32,311 nucleotides of DNA from an uncultured Chthoniobacter sp. (lineage in GTDB: Bacteria; Verrucomicrobiota; Verrucomicrobiia; Chthoniobacterales; Chthoniobacteraceae), in assembly GCA_903874975.1 (NCBI GenBank), contig CAIQUL010000085.1, positions 1 to 32,311 on the forward strand. The letters run 5' to 3'. A program made the translations under genes and the position numbers. The notes under the pieces are model-generated. The model was not told where the DNA came from, did not search any database, and saw only the letters and a program-made list of their open reading frames with translations. This document shows, in pieces, positions 18,159 through 26,566 of the stretch (the stretch's first letter is position 1; the number at the start of each line of letters is the position of its first letter).

Positions 18159-18848
18159 TCACTGGCCCCAAAAAAGCAGCCGGGCGTAGAGGTAGGCGAT
18201 GGTTTCACCCACGACGGCGCGGACGCCCATGCTGGAGGACCACCAGCGGTCCGGGTCGAAGCTCTCCTCGGGAGTCGAGATCACCCCGATGCGCGAACCC
18301 GGACCGAACGCCGTTGCGTAAAGCAACCGGCTCCGCCGGGCGTGGACACCGGAAGTGAAGATTGTGATCTTTTCCGCCGAGTATCCGCGCTCCCGCAACC
18401 ACGCTTTGAGCGCGAGCGCCGAGGCATAGGTCCGGTCGCGCCGCACGGTTTTCCACGCCACGGGTTGCAGCAGGCCGGCTTCGCCCCCGAGCTTGGTGTA
18501 AGTGGCGACCGTGAGATTCGCGTAATCGTGATATGCGAGGAGCGGCGAACCCTTTTCGAGCGGCTCGCCCGTCACACACCAGACCCGGTAGCCGCCCCGG
18601 CGAAACTCCACGTCGGCCACCCGCAGATCGGCGTCGCTGACCCAGCCCTCCATGACGAGCACACCGCCGGGCACGGGGTCCTGCACGGCGAGGAATCCGT
18701 AGAGCCCGCGCCCGCCGACGACGACACCGAGCGCCACGAAAAACCATACCGCGAGCCATCCGCGCCACGTGGGTCGCACGGCGATTCGGCGGCAGAGCAG
18801 GCCGAGAAAGAACGGTGCAACGGTATTGGAGGGCGGCGATTCAGGCAT
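18159..18848 (-). CDS. YdcF/DUF218-type membrane protein
   Basis: 229 residues from the ATG at 18848. One N-terminal membrane helix (GWLAVWFFVALGVVVGGRGLYGFLAV) is followed by a DUF218-like domain: GGVLVMEGWVSDADLRVADVEFRRGGYRVWCVTGEPLEKG, then ERGYSAEKITIFTSGVHARRSRLLYATAFG. This pattern (an activity name line, a growing repeat, then S-x-x-H-x-R-R) is that of the ElyC/SanA/YdcF group, envelope-linked proteins of unclear biochemistry. The domain would face the periplasm. It lies upstream of lepA with its own start; no link is evident. Confidence 0.72.
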   Translation of the reverse strand: MPESPPSNTVAPFFLGLLCRRIAVRPTWRGWLAVWFFVALGVVVGGRGLYGFLAVQDPVPGGVLVMEGWVSDADLRVADVEFRRGGYRVWCVTGEPLEKGSPLLAYHDYANLTVATYTKLGGEAGLLQPVAWKTVRRDRTYASALALKAWLRERGYSAEKITIFTSGVHARRSRLLYATAFGPGSRIGVISTPEESFDPDRWWSSSMGVRAVVGETIAYLYARLLFWGQ

Positions 18849-18991
18849 GCGCGGCGAGCGAAGTTTCTGTCTTAGCGATCGCGTCTGCCTCCGGCCAGTG
18901 CCAGCGCGCACGACGGCTGCGCGCGCCCGGTCGCCCCGACTTCATCCGCTGGTCGGTGACAAAATTTTGACAAACTTTGCACGTCTCTCCA

Positions 18992-19011
18992 GCGCGGACG
19001 AAAATCCGCGC
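18992..19011 (-). terminator. Hairpin just after the tiny basic gene
   Basis: GCGCGGA (18992-18998) and TCCGCGC (19005-19011) form a perfect 7-bp stem with a 6-nt loop, starting 2 bp after the stop codon of the small gene at 19014-19172. No T-run follows, but the position fits a terminator. Confidence 0.45.
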
Positions 19012-19013
19012 CC

Positions 19014-19172
19014 TCAGATCGACTTGCGGCCCTGAAATTTCCCGAGAATCGCCCTCGCCGTCTTCTCCCGATGGCGCTGCTGCGAGGCCTGATCCCCGCC
19101 GGCTAATCCCTCCACGATTCCGGGTTTCGTTCCAGGCTTGGGGCGGGACTTTTTGTTCGGGCGCGATGGCAT
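19014..19172 (-). CDS. Tiny basic protein, unknown
   Basis: 52 residues from the ATG at 19172, ending in TGA just before a strong hairpin. The sequence begins MPSRPNKKSRPKPGTKPG and ends EKTARAILGKFQGRKSI; about a quarter of it is Lys or Arg. Other frames over the same stretch look less protein-like. It might bind nucleic acid, but no family is recognised. Support comes from the hairpin directly after the stop and from the lack of any other gene here. Confidence 0.4.
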   Translation of the reverse strand: MPSRPNKKSRPKPGTKPGIVEGLAGGDQASQQRHREKTARAILGKFQGRKSI

Positions 19173-19275
19173 GGGGAAAACGTGTCACGCCCTCGCGAAA
19201 TGCGCGAGCGGCGAATGAGCCTGTTTGAACGCGAGCCGGGGCGGGCTGTCCCTAAACCGCCTCTCCCTTTCCGCC

Positions 19276-19863
19276 ATGAATGCTCCTCCTGTGGTGCCGC
19301 TCCCGACTCCGCAAACCCCGCCCGCCCCAAGGCCCGCCCGCCCCAAGGCCCGCCCTCGCCGAGGGAGAGCGGCTGGTGCCCACGCTCGTCGTGGCCGGCG
19401 GGCTCACCGTGCTCGGCGACTTGCTACTTTGGAATCACTCCCCGGGTCTCGCGCGGGCGATCCATGAGCAACCGCTCGCCGAGCCCGGCAGCACCGGCCG
19501 CGGCGGATCGAGTTTGGCGCGCATCGTTCGCATCGGCCTGCCGGCCGTCCTGCTGCTCGCGGTCTTCATCGGCGTCTTCGCCTCGGGCCAAACGCGTGGC
19601 CGGTGCTGCTCGAGCAAGCCGAGACGCTCCCCGGAGGCCTGGTCCGCGCCGATCTGCGAATCGGCCTGCGCGAGATGGCGCGAATTCAGCGCGGACGACT
19701 CTGGGAGGCGGATTGGCGCGAACGCCAGTTCCGAACCGACCGCAACGAGCGCGCCCTTTTCGACTGGGCCACGAGGCAGAGCGACCTCACCTCCATCGAG
19801 AGGGAATTCACGATCATCAAGGACTACTACCGGACGCGGGCCGCGCTGGGATACGGTCAATGA
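19276..19863 (+). pseudogene. Membrane-protein gene broken by a 16-bp duplication and a second frameshift
   Basis: The start is ATG 19276 (MNAPPVVPLPTPQTPPAPRPA). A perfect 16-bp tandem duplication at 19321-19352 throws translation out of frame. Removing one copy joins it to a frame reading LAEGERLVPTLVVAGG, TVLGDLLLWNHSPG, and a second membrane helix (RIGLPAVLLLAVFIGVFASG). Near 19590 the frame changes again: adding one base in the G-run of TCGGGCCA gives SGPNAWPVLLEQAETLPGG, which continues to the end (DYYRTRAALGYGQ) with TGA at 19861. The restored protein would have about 190 residues and two membrane helices. The LLLWNHSPG part recalls DUF4173/DUF4153-type proteins, but far shorter. It is either a real pseudogene or the result of sequence errors. 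Confidence 0.7.
19321..19352 (+). repeat. Perfect 16-bp tandem duplication
   Basis: CCCGCCCCAAGGCCCG occurs at 19321-19336 and again at 19337-19352 without a gap. Deleting one copy restores the open frame of the gene beginning at 19276. Confidence 0.95.
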
Positions 19864-19941
19864 GAGCGGCGGGGCGCTGAGGCCCGCCCGCTTCGGCACG
19901 GGTGCCTGAATGTGTTCGTGCGAGCCAGCCGTGCCTTGCCC

Positions 19942-19990
19942 AGGACGCCAAGGGAAATTCTTTCAGAAGCCTTTGCGTCCTTGGCGCCCT
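19942..19990. repeat. Extragenic imperfect palindrome (CCTTGGCG words)
   Basis: AGGACGCCAAGGG (19942-19954) is complementary to TCCTTGGCGCCCT (19978-19990) at 11 of 13 positions. The right half reads CTTTGCGTCCTTGGCGCCC, a word of the type seen dispersed in many bacterial genomes. It lies about 100 bp before the Gfo/Idh/MocA gene. The rest of 19864-20087 shows no gene. Confidence 0.5.
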
Positions 19991-20087
19991 TTGCACAATC
20001 AACGCTTGCCCGATTCACCCCTCCGCACCCATGTTTGCCCGACGAGCGCTTTCGCTCCAACATCTCCACCCCTCACCAGCCACCTCC

Positions 20088-21458
20088 ATGAAAACCAACC
20101 TGACGCGTCGCAACTTCCTCCTTTCCACAGCCGCCGCCGGCCTCGGCGCAGCCACGCTCGGCCTTCCGCGCGCCCGCGCCCTTTCCGAGAATGGCAAACT
20201 CCGCGTGCTCTCGGTCGGCGTCATCGGCACCACCGGCGCAGGGGACCGCCGCAATGTCGCCAGGCATCCGGGCGCGGAGATTACCGGTCTGTGCGACGTG
20301 GATTCCAACGCCCTCGAGGCCGCCTCCAAGGAGCACCCGAACGCTTTCAAGTGCGCCGATTACCGCGAGGCGTTTGCCAAGCACGGGGACAAGTTCGACG
20401 CCGTGATCGTCTCGGTGCCAGACCACTCGCACGCGCCGATCATGCTGACGGCGATGGCGCACGACAAACACGTGTATGGCCAGAAGCCGCTCGTGCATCA
20501 GCTCGCGGAAATCGTGATGATGGAGAAGGCGATCAAGGCCAAGCCCAACCTCGTGACGCAGCTAGGCAACCAGCGCATGGCCTCGCCGGGGCGCCGCGCC
20601 GCGGTGGAAATCCTGCGCCAGGGCCAGCTCGGCAAGGCCATCGAAGCCTACAATTGGACCGGCGCGCCGGATCCGGGCATGTATTTCAACATCGACAAGG
20701 AACTCACGGAAAACCCGGTCATTCCGCCGAACCTCGACTGGAACCTGTGGCTCGGTCCGTGCGCCCCGATTCCTTTCTACAAGCAGCTCGCTCCGGTGAA
20801 ATGGCGCTCGTGGTGGGACTTCGGCACGAACGGCCTCGGCGACTGGGGCTGCCACATTCTCGACGTAATCTTTTTCGCCTACGACGAGCTGCTATCGCCC
20901 GTGTCCGTGAAAACGGACTGCGAGGAACCGGCGGGCAAGTTCTTCCATGTCAATCCGTGCAGGTCGGTCGTCACCTTCGCGGTGAATTCCGACAAATTCG
21001 CCGGCAAGACTTTCAAGGTCCACTACAACGACTCGAACCTGGCGGCGACCCCGGAGCAGATGCGCATCCCGCAGGAGATCAAGCACAGCAACATGACCGT
21101 GGTAGTCTGCGAACAGGGCACGCTCGCGCTGAAGGCTGACGGCGGGCTGACGATCTGGCGCGACGGCAAAGCGGAAGACGGCCTGAAGATGCCGAATCTA
21201 CCGCCATTCCCCGGACTGAACCACTGGCACGCATGGGTGGACAACTGCCACGGCAAAAAGACCGAGCTGCGCACGCCGTTCAAGGACGCGGTGCGCATCA
21301 CCGAGACCACGCTGCTCACGGTCAAAGCCACGCGATTTCCCGGCACCGAGCTGCTATGGGACAAGTCAAAGCTCGCCTTCACCAATCACGCCGAAGCCAC
21401 CAAAACGATCGTCAGCCGCGAATACCGCGACGGCTTCGCCCCGCCGAAGGTGGGGTAA
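20088..21458 (+). CDS. Secreted Gfo/Idh/MocA-family oxidoreductase (TAT signal)
   Basis: 456 residues from ATG 20088. The N-terminus MKTNLTRRNFLLSTAAAGLGAATLG is a twin-arginine signal, so the folded, cofactor-loaded protein is exported. The Rossmann part follows (VLSVGVIGTTGAGDRRNVARHPGAEITGLCDVD), then DAVIVSVPDHSHAPIMLTAMAHDKHVYGQKPL, which contains the EKP-like catalytic lysine region (here QKP). The C-terminal domain has WRSWWDFGTNGLGDWGCHILD and the ending HWHAWVDNCHGKK. Planctomycetes and Verrucomicrobia have many such exported sugar or inositol dehydrogenase-like proteins, presumably for glycan breakdown; the substrate is unknown. An upstream in-frame extension to 19902 covers a palindromic repeat and is rejected. 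Confidence 0.93.
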   Translation: MKTNLTRRNFLLSTAAAGLGAATLGLPRARALSENGKLRVLSVGVIGTTGAGDRRNVARHPGAEITGLCDVDSNALEAASKEHPNAFKCADYREAFAKHGDKFDAVIVSVPDHSHAPIMLTAMAHDKHVYGQKPLVHQLAEIVMMEKAIKAKPNLVTQLGNQRMASPGRRAAVEILRQGQLGKAIEAYNWTGAPDPGMYFNIDKELTENPVIPPNLDWNLWLGPCAPIPFYKQLAPVKWRSWWDFGTNGLGDWGCHILDVIFFAYDELLSPVSVKTDCEEPAGKFFHVNPCRSVVTFAVNSDKFAGKTFKVHYNDSNLAATPEQMRIPQEIKHSNMTVVVCEQGTLALKADGGLTIWRDGKAEDGLKMPNLPPFPGLNHWHAWVDNCHGKKTELRTPFKDAVRITETTLLTVKATRFPGTELLWDKSKLAFTNHAEATKTIVSREYRDGFAPPKVG

Positions 21459-21499
21459 CGGCGGGGAAGGTGGTGGGTGCTTGGGGTTGGCCGTCATGG

Positions 21500-21517
21500 G
21501 GCAATTGTTGCATTGCC
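21500..21517 (+). terminator. Hairpin downstream of the oxidoreductase gene
   Basis: GGCAAT (21500-21505) and ATTGCC (21512-21517) form a perfect 6-bp stem with a 6-nt loop, 41 bp after the stop at 21458. There is no T-run, so termination is only suggested. Confidence 0.35.
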
Positions 21518-21572
21518 ACGCCGGGCAAAAGGAATGCGCGCGGCGAGCCCGGTCTTTCCCGCAATTTTCCGA

Positions 21573-21704
21573 CTACCCCCATCGCCGCATCACGAACCGC
21601 AAGGCACCCAGGCCACCGCCCCATCCGGTGATGACATCGACGACGTGATGTTGGTGCGTGAAGAGCGTGGAGAGTGCGATCGCCACGGCCCGTGTCCACG
21701 GCGT
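21573..21704 (-). pseudogene. Fragment of a PAP2-type phosphatase (C-terminus only)
   Basis: On the minus strand about 43 codons read WTRAVAIALSTLFTHQHHVVDV followed by ITGWGGGLGALRFVMRRWG and stop. This matches the last motif of PAP2 (phosphatidic acid phosphatase type 2) enzymes, S-x-x-x-x-x-x-H-x-x-x-D followed by a Gly-rich helix. The two earlier PAP2 motifs (KxxxxxxRP and PSGH) are not found upstream, where the frame turns into low-quality sequence. The rest of the gene has therefore been lost. The plus-strand frame ending at 21924 may be another gene fragment, but I cannot name it. The whole 21459-22037 stretch has no intact gene. Confidence 0.5.
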
Positions 21705-21970
21705 GCGCAACGAAGCGGAGCTCACCCGACGCGCGCACCGACTGGAGAAAGAAGAGAAGCGCCTGGCCAAGGAAAACCTCGTCCTGCCGCTGCTCGTGCG
21801 CACACTCCAGCGCCTCACCGTGCGCTCGGTGAAGTTCATCCGCTGGTTGCGGGTGCAACTCTTTCTCCGGCCTCACCACGAGCCTGCCATCGCCGCCCTG
21901 CGCCAGTTATATGCGGTTTTGTAAGGGGAATTTTGGACACCGTTGTCTTTCTCCTATCTCCTAACTCCCG

Positions 21971-22018
21971 TTCTGACCGTTTCAGGTGCGGCGGGCGCGG
22001 AAGCAATTTCCTTGCAGT
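21971..22018 (+). repeat. 48-bp direct repeat, copy 1
   Basis: This block begins TTCTGACCGTTTCAGGTGCG and ends AAGCAATTTCCTTGCAGT. It matches 29608-29655 at 45 of 48 positions in the same orientation. It lies 19 bp beyond the stop of the DUF1592-type gene on the minus strand. The copies bracket 7.6 kb containing the DUF1552-DUF1592 operon and the cassette array. Confidence 0.95.
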
Positions 22019-22037
22019 TAATGCCCGGCGATTTCAC

Positions 22038-24992
22038 TCAATGCGCCCCACGGAACGCGTCGCTCAGAACGAGTTCCCTCATCAGGGACTTCAATTTGAA
22101 GTTCTCGCCTTCGGTCTTCTTGATGATGGATTCGATTGTGGACGAGTCGGCTGGGGCGAGTTCGCGGGAGAGGCCGAATCTTAGCAGGTGCGCGGTGAAT
22201 GCTTTGGCGAAGCGCTGGTTCTCCTTCACCAGCGATTCCTTGAAATCGACGATGCCGCCGAAAGGGTATTTTTTCAGGAATGTCCCGCTCGCATCGACCG
22301 TGCGGCCATTGTCGTATTTGTCGCGCCACCGGCCTGTGATGTCGAAATTCTCCATCGCAAAACCGAGTGGGTCCAGCCGTGAGTGGCACCCGGCGCAATC
22401 GGGGTTTTTTCGGTGTTGGGCGAATTGTTCGCGGATGGTCAGGTCTTTCGCGGTTTGGTCTTCTTTCAACGGCGGGACATTGTTCGGCGGCGGGTCCGGC
22501 GGGTCGTTGAGGATGACTTCGATAATCCACGCTCCGCGCGCGATGGGGTGAGTCCGATCCGGGCCCGAGGTCATGCTGGCCATGGCGGCTGTGGTGATGA
22601 CTCCACCGTAGCGGGGATCCGTGGTTGCCACGCGCCTGAAGCTTCGGGAATCGAGTTTGTTTTTGATCTCCTGGTCGAAGTTTCGGGTCGCTTGTTCCTG
22701 CACCTTGCGGGGGTCGGTTGGTTTAGGGATGACTTTGAGGGCTGCTTCTGCTTCGGCGATTGATTTGCTCAAGGTTCCTTTGAGCGATTTCTGTTCGACC
22801 GTGAGGGCTTTTTCCAGCTCGTCGGCGGAGAGATAGCCGGCCCCGGCATTTGATGCGGTGACTTCGTCGGCGGTGAGTGCGCGATCGTAGAGGCGCGCCT
22901 TTGCCAGGCTGACGGAAAGGTGTTTGTCGCCACCCGGCGGAAGCTGGCGGACTCCGAAGAGCACGGTGGTGACATCCTTCGCAAAGGTCGTTGAACCCTT
23001 GCGGTACGGTTTTCCATACGGTTTGCCATTGCGGTAGAGGGTCGTGGTGCCGTCCTCGGCATAAACCATCACGAGGTGCAAATCCTGCATGGGCGATTCC
23101 TCGGCGACGGAATCGGGAAAGTCCTCCGTGCGGGCAAACCTGTTGCTGCCGGAGATCCAATGCCCGCGCTTCCTCATGCCGAGCACGATGGCATCAAAGA
23201 TATTGTTCTGGCCCTGGATGCCCATCAATCCACCGCCGGATTGAGCGAGGTCATGGACTCTGCACCACACTTCCAGCGTCTTCGCCTTGAGCTCGACGGG
23301 CAGTCGCTCGCTTTGCAGCCACGCTGTGTTTTCGAGAATGAGCATCCCGTCCTGATGGCGGATTTTTCCGTGAGCCTGGAGGTGAAGCGAACCCACGGAA
23401 TCCTTCAGGCCGTCAGCAAATTCCCAAGCCGCGAACGGTTTCAAGTCCACCGCCTTGGCGGCACCGTCGGCTGTCTGGCGGGCGGCGAGCAACCGGGATC
23501 TCACCGGCTCGAACAGCGCGTTGAGGTCGGTGCGCGCCTTCTGAATGGCCGCTTCCAAAGAACGGCCCTTCGCTTCGTTGGCTTGGTTTTCCTCGATGAT
23601 TTTGGCGGCATCGACCACCGGTGGTTTCAGGTCGGAGGCATACCATGTGTGGAGGAAGTCGCTTTGATAGCTGAAGTCCGGCTTGATGAGATCAATGATC
23701 GGGCGGTTTTCCAAAAAGACCGCATCGAAGAGAAGCAGCGGTTCGAGCACCATATGCGTGCTGGCCGGGTTGCTCTTATCCACGTTGAAGAGCCGGGCTT
23801 TGGCAGGATCGGGAGTGGCCGACAGCACGTTCTCCAACTGCATCCACTGCGCGGGAAATGTGTCGAGAAATCGCTCGATTTTCGGGTCGGCAAGCAGGCG
23901 TGTGATCGTCTTGTCGAGGACTTCTGCGCGGGACAGTTCACCGCGTTCCGCGAGGCCGAGGAGTTCCGCATCCGGACTGCTGCCCCACAGGAAAAACGAC
24001 AGCCGCGAGGCAAGTTCGTAAGGTTTGTCCGCCGCGTCCTCCGATGCGAATTGGTATAGGAACTTCGGTGACGACATGATTGCGGATGCCGCCTTCTTCA
24101 TGCTGTCGGTGAATGAAAGGCCGCGGGTGGTCTGCTTGAATGCGTAGTCCGTGTAGCGATTGACGGTATCGGCATCCACCGCACGGCGGAACGCCTGTTT
24201 CAAAAATGGCGCGAGCCGCCGGTTCATCTCGCCGCGCAAATCGGTGTCCGGTTCCGGGGCTTTGAGGAACTGGTTCCAGAGGCCCACGTTGGCTTCCGTG
24301 AAGTCGGGGCTTTGGAGGATGGACACGCTGAGTTTCAAAAAGGAATCCAACAACAGCGGAGAAAGGGTTAGCTGGTTCGCTTGATTGTCGAAACCGTGAG
24401 CTGCGCGCAGGTCTTTGGGGAACGGCTCCACGCCCTGAAAGCCGTTCTCCGGACGCAGGGTGAGGCAGGAGACGTTGACATTCGCGGGCATCCCCTTGGC
24501 CCCGGCGTTGAGATAGTTTTCATTCCTGGTCATCAGCTTTTCCGGCAGGCTGAAGACATCGCGCCGGATCTGAAAAAGATCCCGCACCGCGTTGTTGTAT
24601 TGATAGCGGTTCAGCCTTCGGAGGCCGAGCCGCGGCGTGCCACCTTTCGCAGCTGATTGCTTTTGCAGGGATTTCAGCTCAGCGAGAAACCGCGTGCGAT
24701 CCTTGTCAGTCAGCGCCGGCTCGTCCTCGGGCGGCATTTCCAGGTCCTCAACGACCTTGATCACGTCGTTGAGCAACTGCGGCTTGGTCAGCAATTGCGC
24801 CGCGCCGGCGAGTTCCTTGAAATTGACCTTTCCCTTGGTTTTTTCACCGCCGTGGCACTTGACGCATTGCGCGTCGAGCAGCGGCTTGATGAACGCATCG
24901 AAGGCGTCTGCCGCCCGAGACTCAAAGGCAACGCCAGCGAGTGAGAGCAGCAGAATGAAATGGACGATGCGCTTTTTTCCAAACATGGCCAT
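22038..24992 (-). CDS. Planctomycete-type cytochrome protein (DUF1587/1592/1588/1585) with an inserted LamG-like domain
   Basis: 984 residues from ATG 24992, four bases after the stop of the DUF1552 gene; a GGAG lies 8 bp upstream. The signal peptide is about residues 1-28 (cut after SRA). A haem-binding CVKCH is at 43-47, then LGLRRLNRYQYNNAVRDLF (DUF1587). Next come DUF1595/1592-type helices (SRLSFFLWGSSPDAELLGLAERGEL). In the middle, about 525-735, is a concanavalin/LamG-like beta domain (KTLEVWCRVHDLAQSGGGLMG, LYRNGKPYGKPY, ARLYDRALTADEV). A second CxxCH, CAGCH, is near 866 in the DUF1588 part, followed by DUF1585 (RFAKAFTAHLLRFGLSREL). It is exported and probably binds c-type haem; the actual reaction is unknown. 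It forms an operon with DUF1552. Confidence 0.92.
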   Translation of the reverse strand: MAMFGKKRIVHFILLLSLAGVAFESRAADAFDAFIKPLLDAQCVKCHGGEKTKGKVNFKELAGAAQLLTKPQLLNDVIKVVEDLEMPPEDEPALTDKDRTRFLAELKSLQKQSAAKGGTPRLGLRRLNRYQYNNAVRDLFQIRRDVFSLPEKLMTRNENYLNAGAKGMPANVNVSCLTLRPENGFQGVEPFPKDLRAAHGFDNQANQLTLSPLLLDSFLKLSVSILQSPDFTEANVGLWNQFLKAPEPDTDLRGEMNRRLAPFLKQAFRRAVDADTVNRYTDYAFKQTTRGLSFTDSMKKAASAIMSSPKFLYQFASEDAADKPYELASRLSFFLWGSSPDAELLGLAERGELSRAEVLDKTITRLLADPKIERFLDTFPAQWMQLENVLSATPDPAKARLFNVDKSNPASTHMVLEPLLLFDAVFLENRPIIDLIKPDFSYQSDFLHTWYASDLKPPVVDAAKIIEENQANEAKGRSLEAAIQKARTDLNALFEPVRSRLLAARQTADGAAKAVDLKPFAAWEFADGLKDSVGSLHLQAHGKIRHQDGMLILENTAWLQSERLPVELKAKTLEVWCRVHDLAQSGGGLMGIQGQNNIFDAIVLGMRKRGHWISGSNRFARTEDFPDSVAEESPMQDLHLVMVYAEDGTTTLYRNGKPYGKPYRKGSTTFAKDVTTVLFGVRQLPPGGDKHLSVSLAKARLYDRALTADEVTASNAGAGYLSADELEKALTVEQKSLKGTLSKSIAEAEAALKVIPKPTDPRKVQEQATRNFDQEIKNKLDSRSFRRVATTDPRYGGVITTAAMASMTSGPDRTHPIARGAWIIEVILNDPPDPPPNNVPPLKEDQTAKDLTIREQFAQHRKNPDCAGCHSRLDPLGFAMENFDITGRWRDKYDNGRTVDASGTFLKKYPFGGIVDFKESLVKENQRFAKAFTAHLLRFGLSRELAPADSSTIESIIKKTEGENFKLKSLMRELVLSDAFRGAH

Positions 24993-24996
24993 CAAC

Positions 24997-26373
24997 TCAG
25001 CTCCACATGTCCGAGATGACGCCGGAGCTGTCGGCGTATTGGTTTATCTCCGCGCCCATCAGCTTCGCGAGAGACAGCCACATGTTGGAGTTGAGCGTGC
25101 CGCTCTTGCATTGGATTAAGCGCCCCTGCTTGATCTGCTTCTGACCCGTGCCGGCGACGATGAGTGGCAGATCGAAAAACTGGTGCGTCGCACCATCGCC
25201 GATCCCCGCCCCGTAGGTGACCAGCGAGTTGTCGAGGAGCGAGGTGCCGTCCGCTTCCTTGATCTCCTTCATCCGCCGCAACACATACGCATATTGCTCC
25301 ATGTGGAAGACATCGATCTTCTGGACGCCCTTGTAACCGTCGCCCCCCTGATTGTGGGTCATCGTGTGATGGTTCACCGGTTTGTCGAAGACACCCTCGT
25401 AAAGCATCGGCGCCTCCCACCTTTCCGGCCCGATCATGAATGTGCACACGTTTGTGATGCCCATTTGAAGCGCCAGTAGCATCAAATCCGCCTGCAAACG
25501 GATGTATTCTCCGCGCGGCAGAATTTCGTCCTTCGGGATTCGCACGTCGGCGGTGGCGACCAGTTTTTGCAGCTTGGCAATGCGGCCCTCCACGTTGCGA
25601 ATCATTTCCATGAACTCGCTGAGGGTTTCCTGGTCGGCGTGGCCGAGCTTTTTCGAAAGGGACTTGGCATCGGCCAGCATCAGGTCGGTGACATCGGCCA
25701 GATGCTGGCCGTAGCCGTCGGCCATAAAGAGCCGATCGTAGAGCTTCTTCGGGTCCTTGATGGAGGGCGCGATGCGGTCCGGCCCATACCAGGAAATGTT
25801 GTCGAAGTAGATGTCCTCCTTGCCGGATTTGAAGCCATTGCAACTGATCTCCAGCGTTCTGAAAACCGAGGCGTGGCCGATGTGGTCACCGATGATTTGA
25901 TCGAGGCTGCGTCCGTTCGGATGCTTCATGCCCTTCGCCACAGCCTGCTGCGGAGAAACGCTCGTGAGATAGCAGGACGCCCCCTGGGCGTGCACGTCCT
26001 GCCCGTCCAGAGGAGTCCGGTCCAGGCCCGTCACCAGAGTGATGTCACCGCTGTGTGGCGACAACGGCTGCATCGTCTCCGTGAGCGTCACCGGATAAAT
26101 GCCGGGTTTGTTCGGAATGCGCTTCTGGCTCTTGAATTTCTCCGAGTCGAAGCCGCCGACAAATCCCTTCATCGTTGCGATCGTCTCCTCGCCTGGGAAG
26201 AAGCAGCGCCGCACGAGACCGTTGGGAGCATACATCATCACCAGCCTGCGAGCCGGGGCCGGGTTGCTTTTCACCACGCTGCCAAAAGCCGAGGAGAGAG
26301 AGTGCAGAAAAGGCAGCGCAATCGTGGCGCCATTCAGTTTCAGGAAATTGCGTCTGGACGTGATCATTTTCAT
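24997..26373 (-). CDS. DUF1552 exported protein
   Basis: 458 residues from the ATG at 26373, preceded by GGAGGT at 5 bp spacing; the frame extends further upstream but without a ribosome site. The N-terminus has a twin-arginine-like signal (MKMITSRRNFLKLNGATIALPFLHSL). DUF1552 sequence: RLVMMYAPNGLVRRCFFPG, LVTGLDRTPLDGQDVHAQGASCYLT, GRSLDQIIGDHIGHASVFRTLEISCNG, NVCTFMIGPERWEAPML, HHTMTHNQG and LVTYGAGIGDGATHQFFDLPLIVAG. DUF1552 belongs to the alkaline-phosphatase-like superfamily relatives found in Planctomycetes and Verrucomicrobia and is nearly always paired with a DUF1592 protein, as here (4-bp gap). The joint function is unknown, probably in periplasmic breakdown of sulfated or complex polymers. 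Confidence 0.92.
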   Translation of the reverse strand: MKMITSRRNFLKLNGATIALPFLHSLSSAFGSVVKSNPAPARRLVMMYAPNGLVRRCFFPGEETIATMKGFVGGFDSEKFKSQKRIPNKPGIYPVTLTETMQPLSPHSGDITLVTGLDRTPLDGQDVHAQGASCYLTSVSPQQAVAKGMKHPNGRSLDQIIGDHIGHASVFRTLEISCNGFKSGKEDIYFDNISWYGPDRIAPSIKDPKKLYDRLFMADGYGQHLADVTDLMLADAKSLSKKLGHADQETLSEFMEMIRNVEGRIAKLQKLVATADVRIPKDEILPRGEYIRLQADLMLLALQMGITNVCTFMIGPERWEAPMLYEGVFDKPVNHHTMTHNQGGDGYKGVQKIDVFHMEQYAYVLRRMKEIKEADGTSLLDNSLVTYGAGIGDGATHQFFDLPLIVAGTGQKQIKQGRLIQCKSGTLNSNMWLSLAKLMGAEINQYADSSGVISDMWS

Positions 26374-26422
26374 GCAGACCTCCGAGGTGGGCGAATCATA
26401 GGTGAAATAACGCGGGATTTTT

Positions 26423-26500
26423 GGCAAGAGAATGGATGGCAGAGGAATGTGCTGAAGGCCATTTTTGAGAAAACATCCCCTTGCCGTCCATTCCTTTGCC
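26423..26500. repeat. Extragenic imperfect palindrome (GGCAAAGGAATGG words)
   Basis: GGCAAGAGAATGGATGGCAG and further bases (26423-26449) pair with CTTGCCGTCCATTCCTTTGCC (26480-26500), whose complement is GGCAAAGGAATGGACGGCAAG. It lies between the DUF1552 start and the last attC site, in the leader or promoter region of the operon. It is the sixth spacer palindrome in the window, again with its own word. Confidence 0.6.
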
Positions 26501-26566
26501 AGTCCCTCACTATTGAATCTTCGCCCTCGCGGATTCTTCGCCTGCGATGACGTGCTCCGTTGGTTG

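Noticed and set aside
21658-21924. 88-codon plus-strand frame considered as a gene
   Set aside because: The first part overlaps the PAP2 fragment, there is no ribosome site and no recognisable family; kept only as possible debris.
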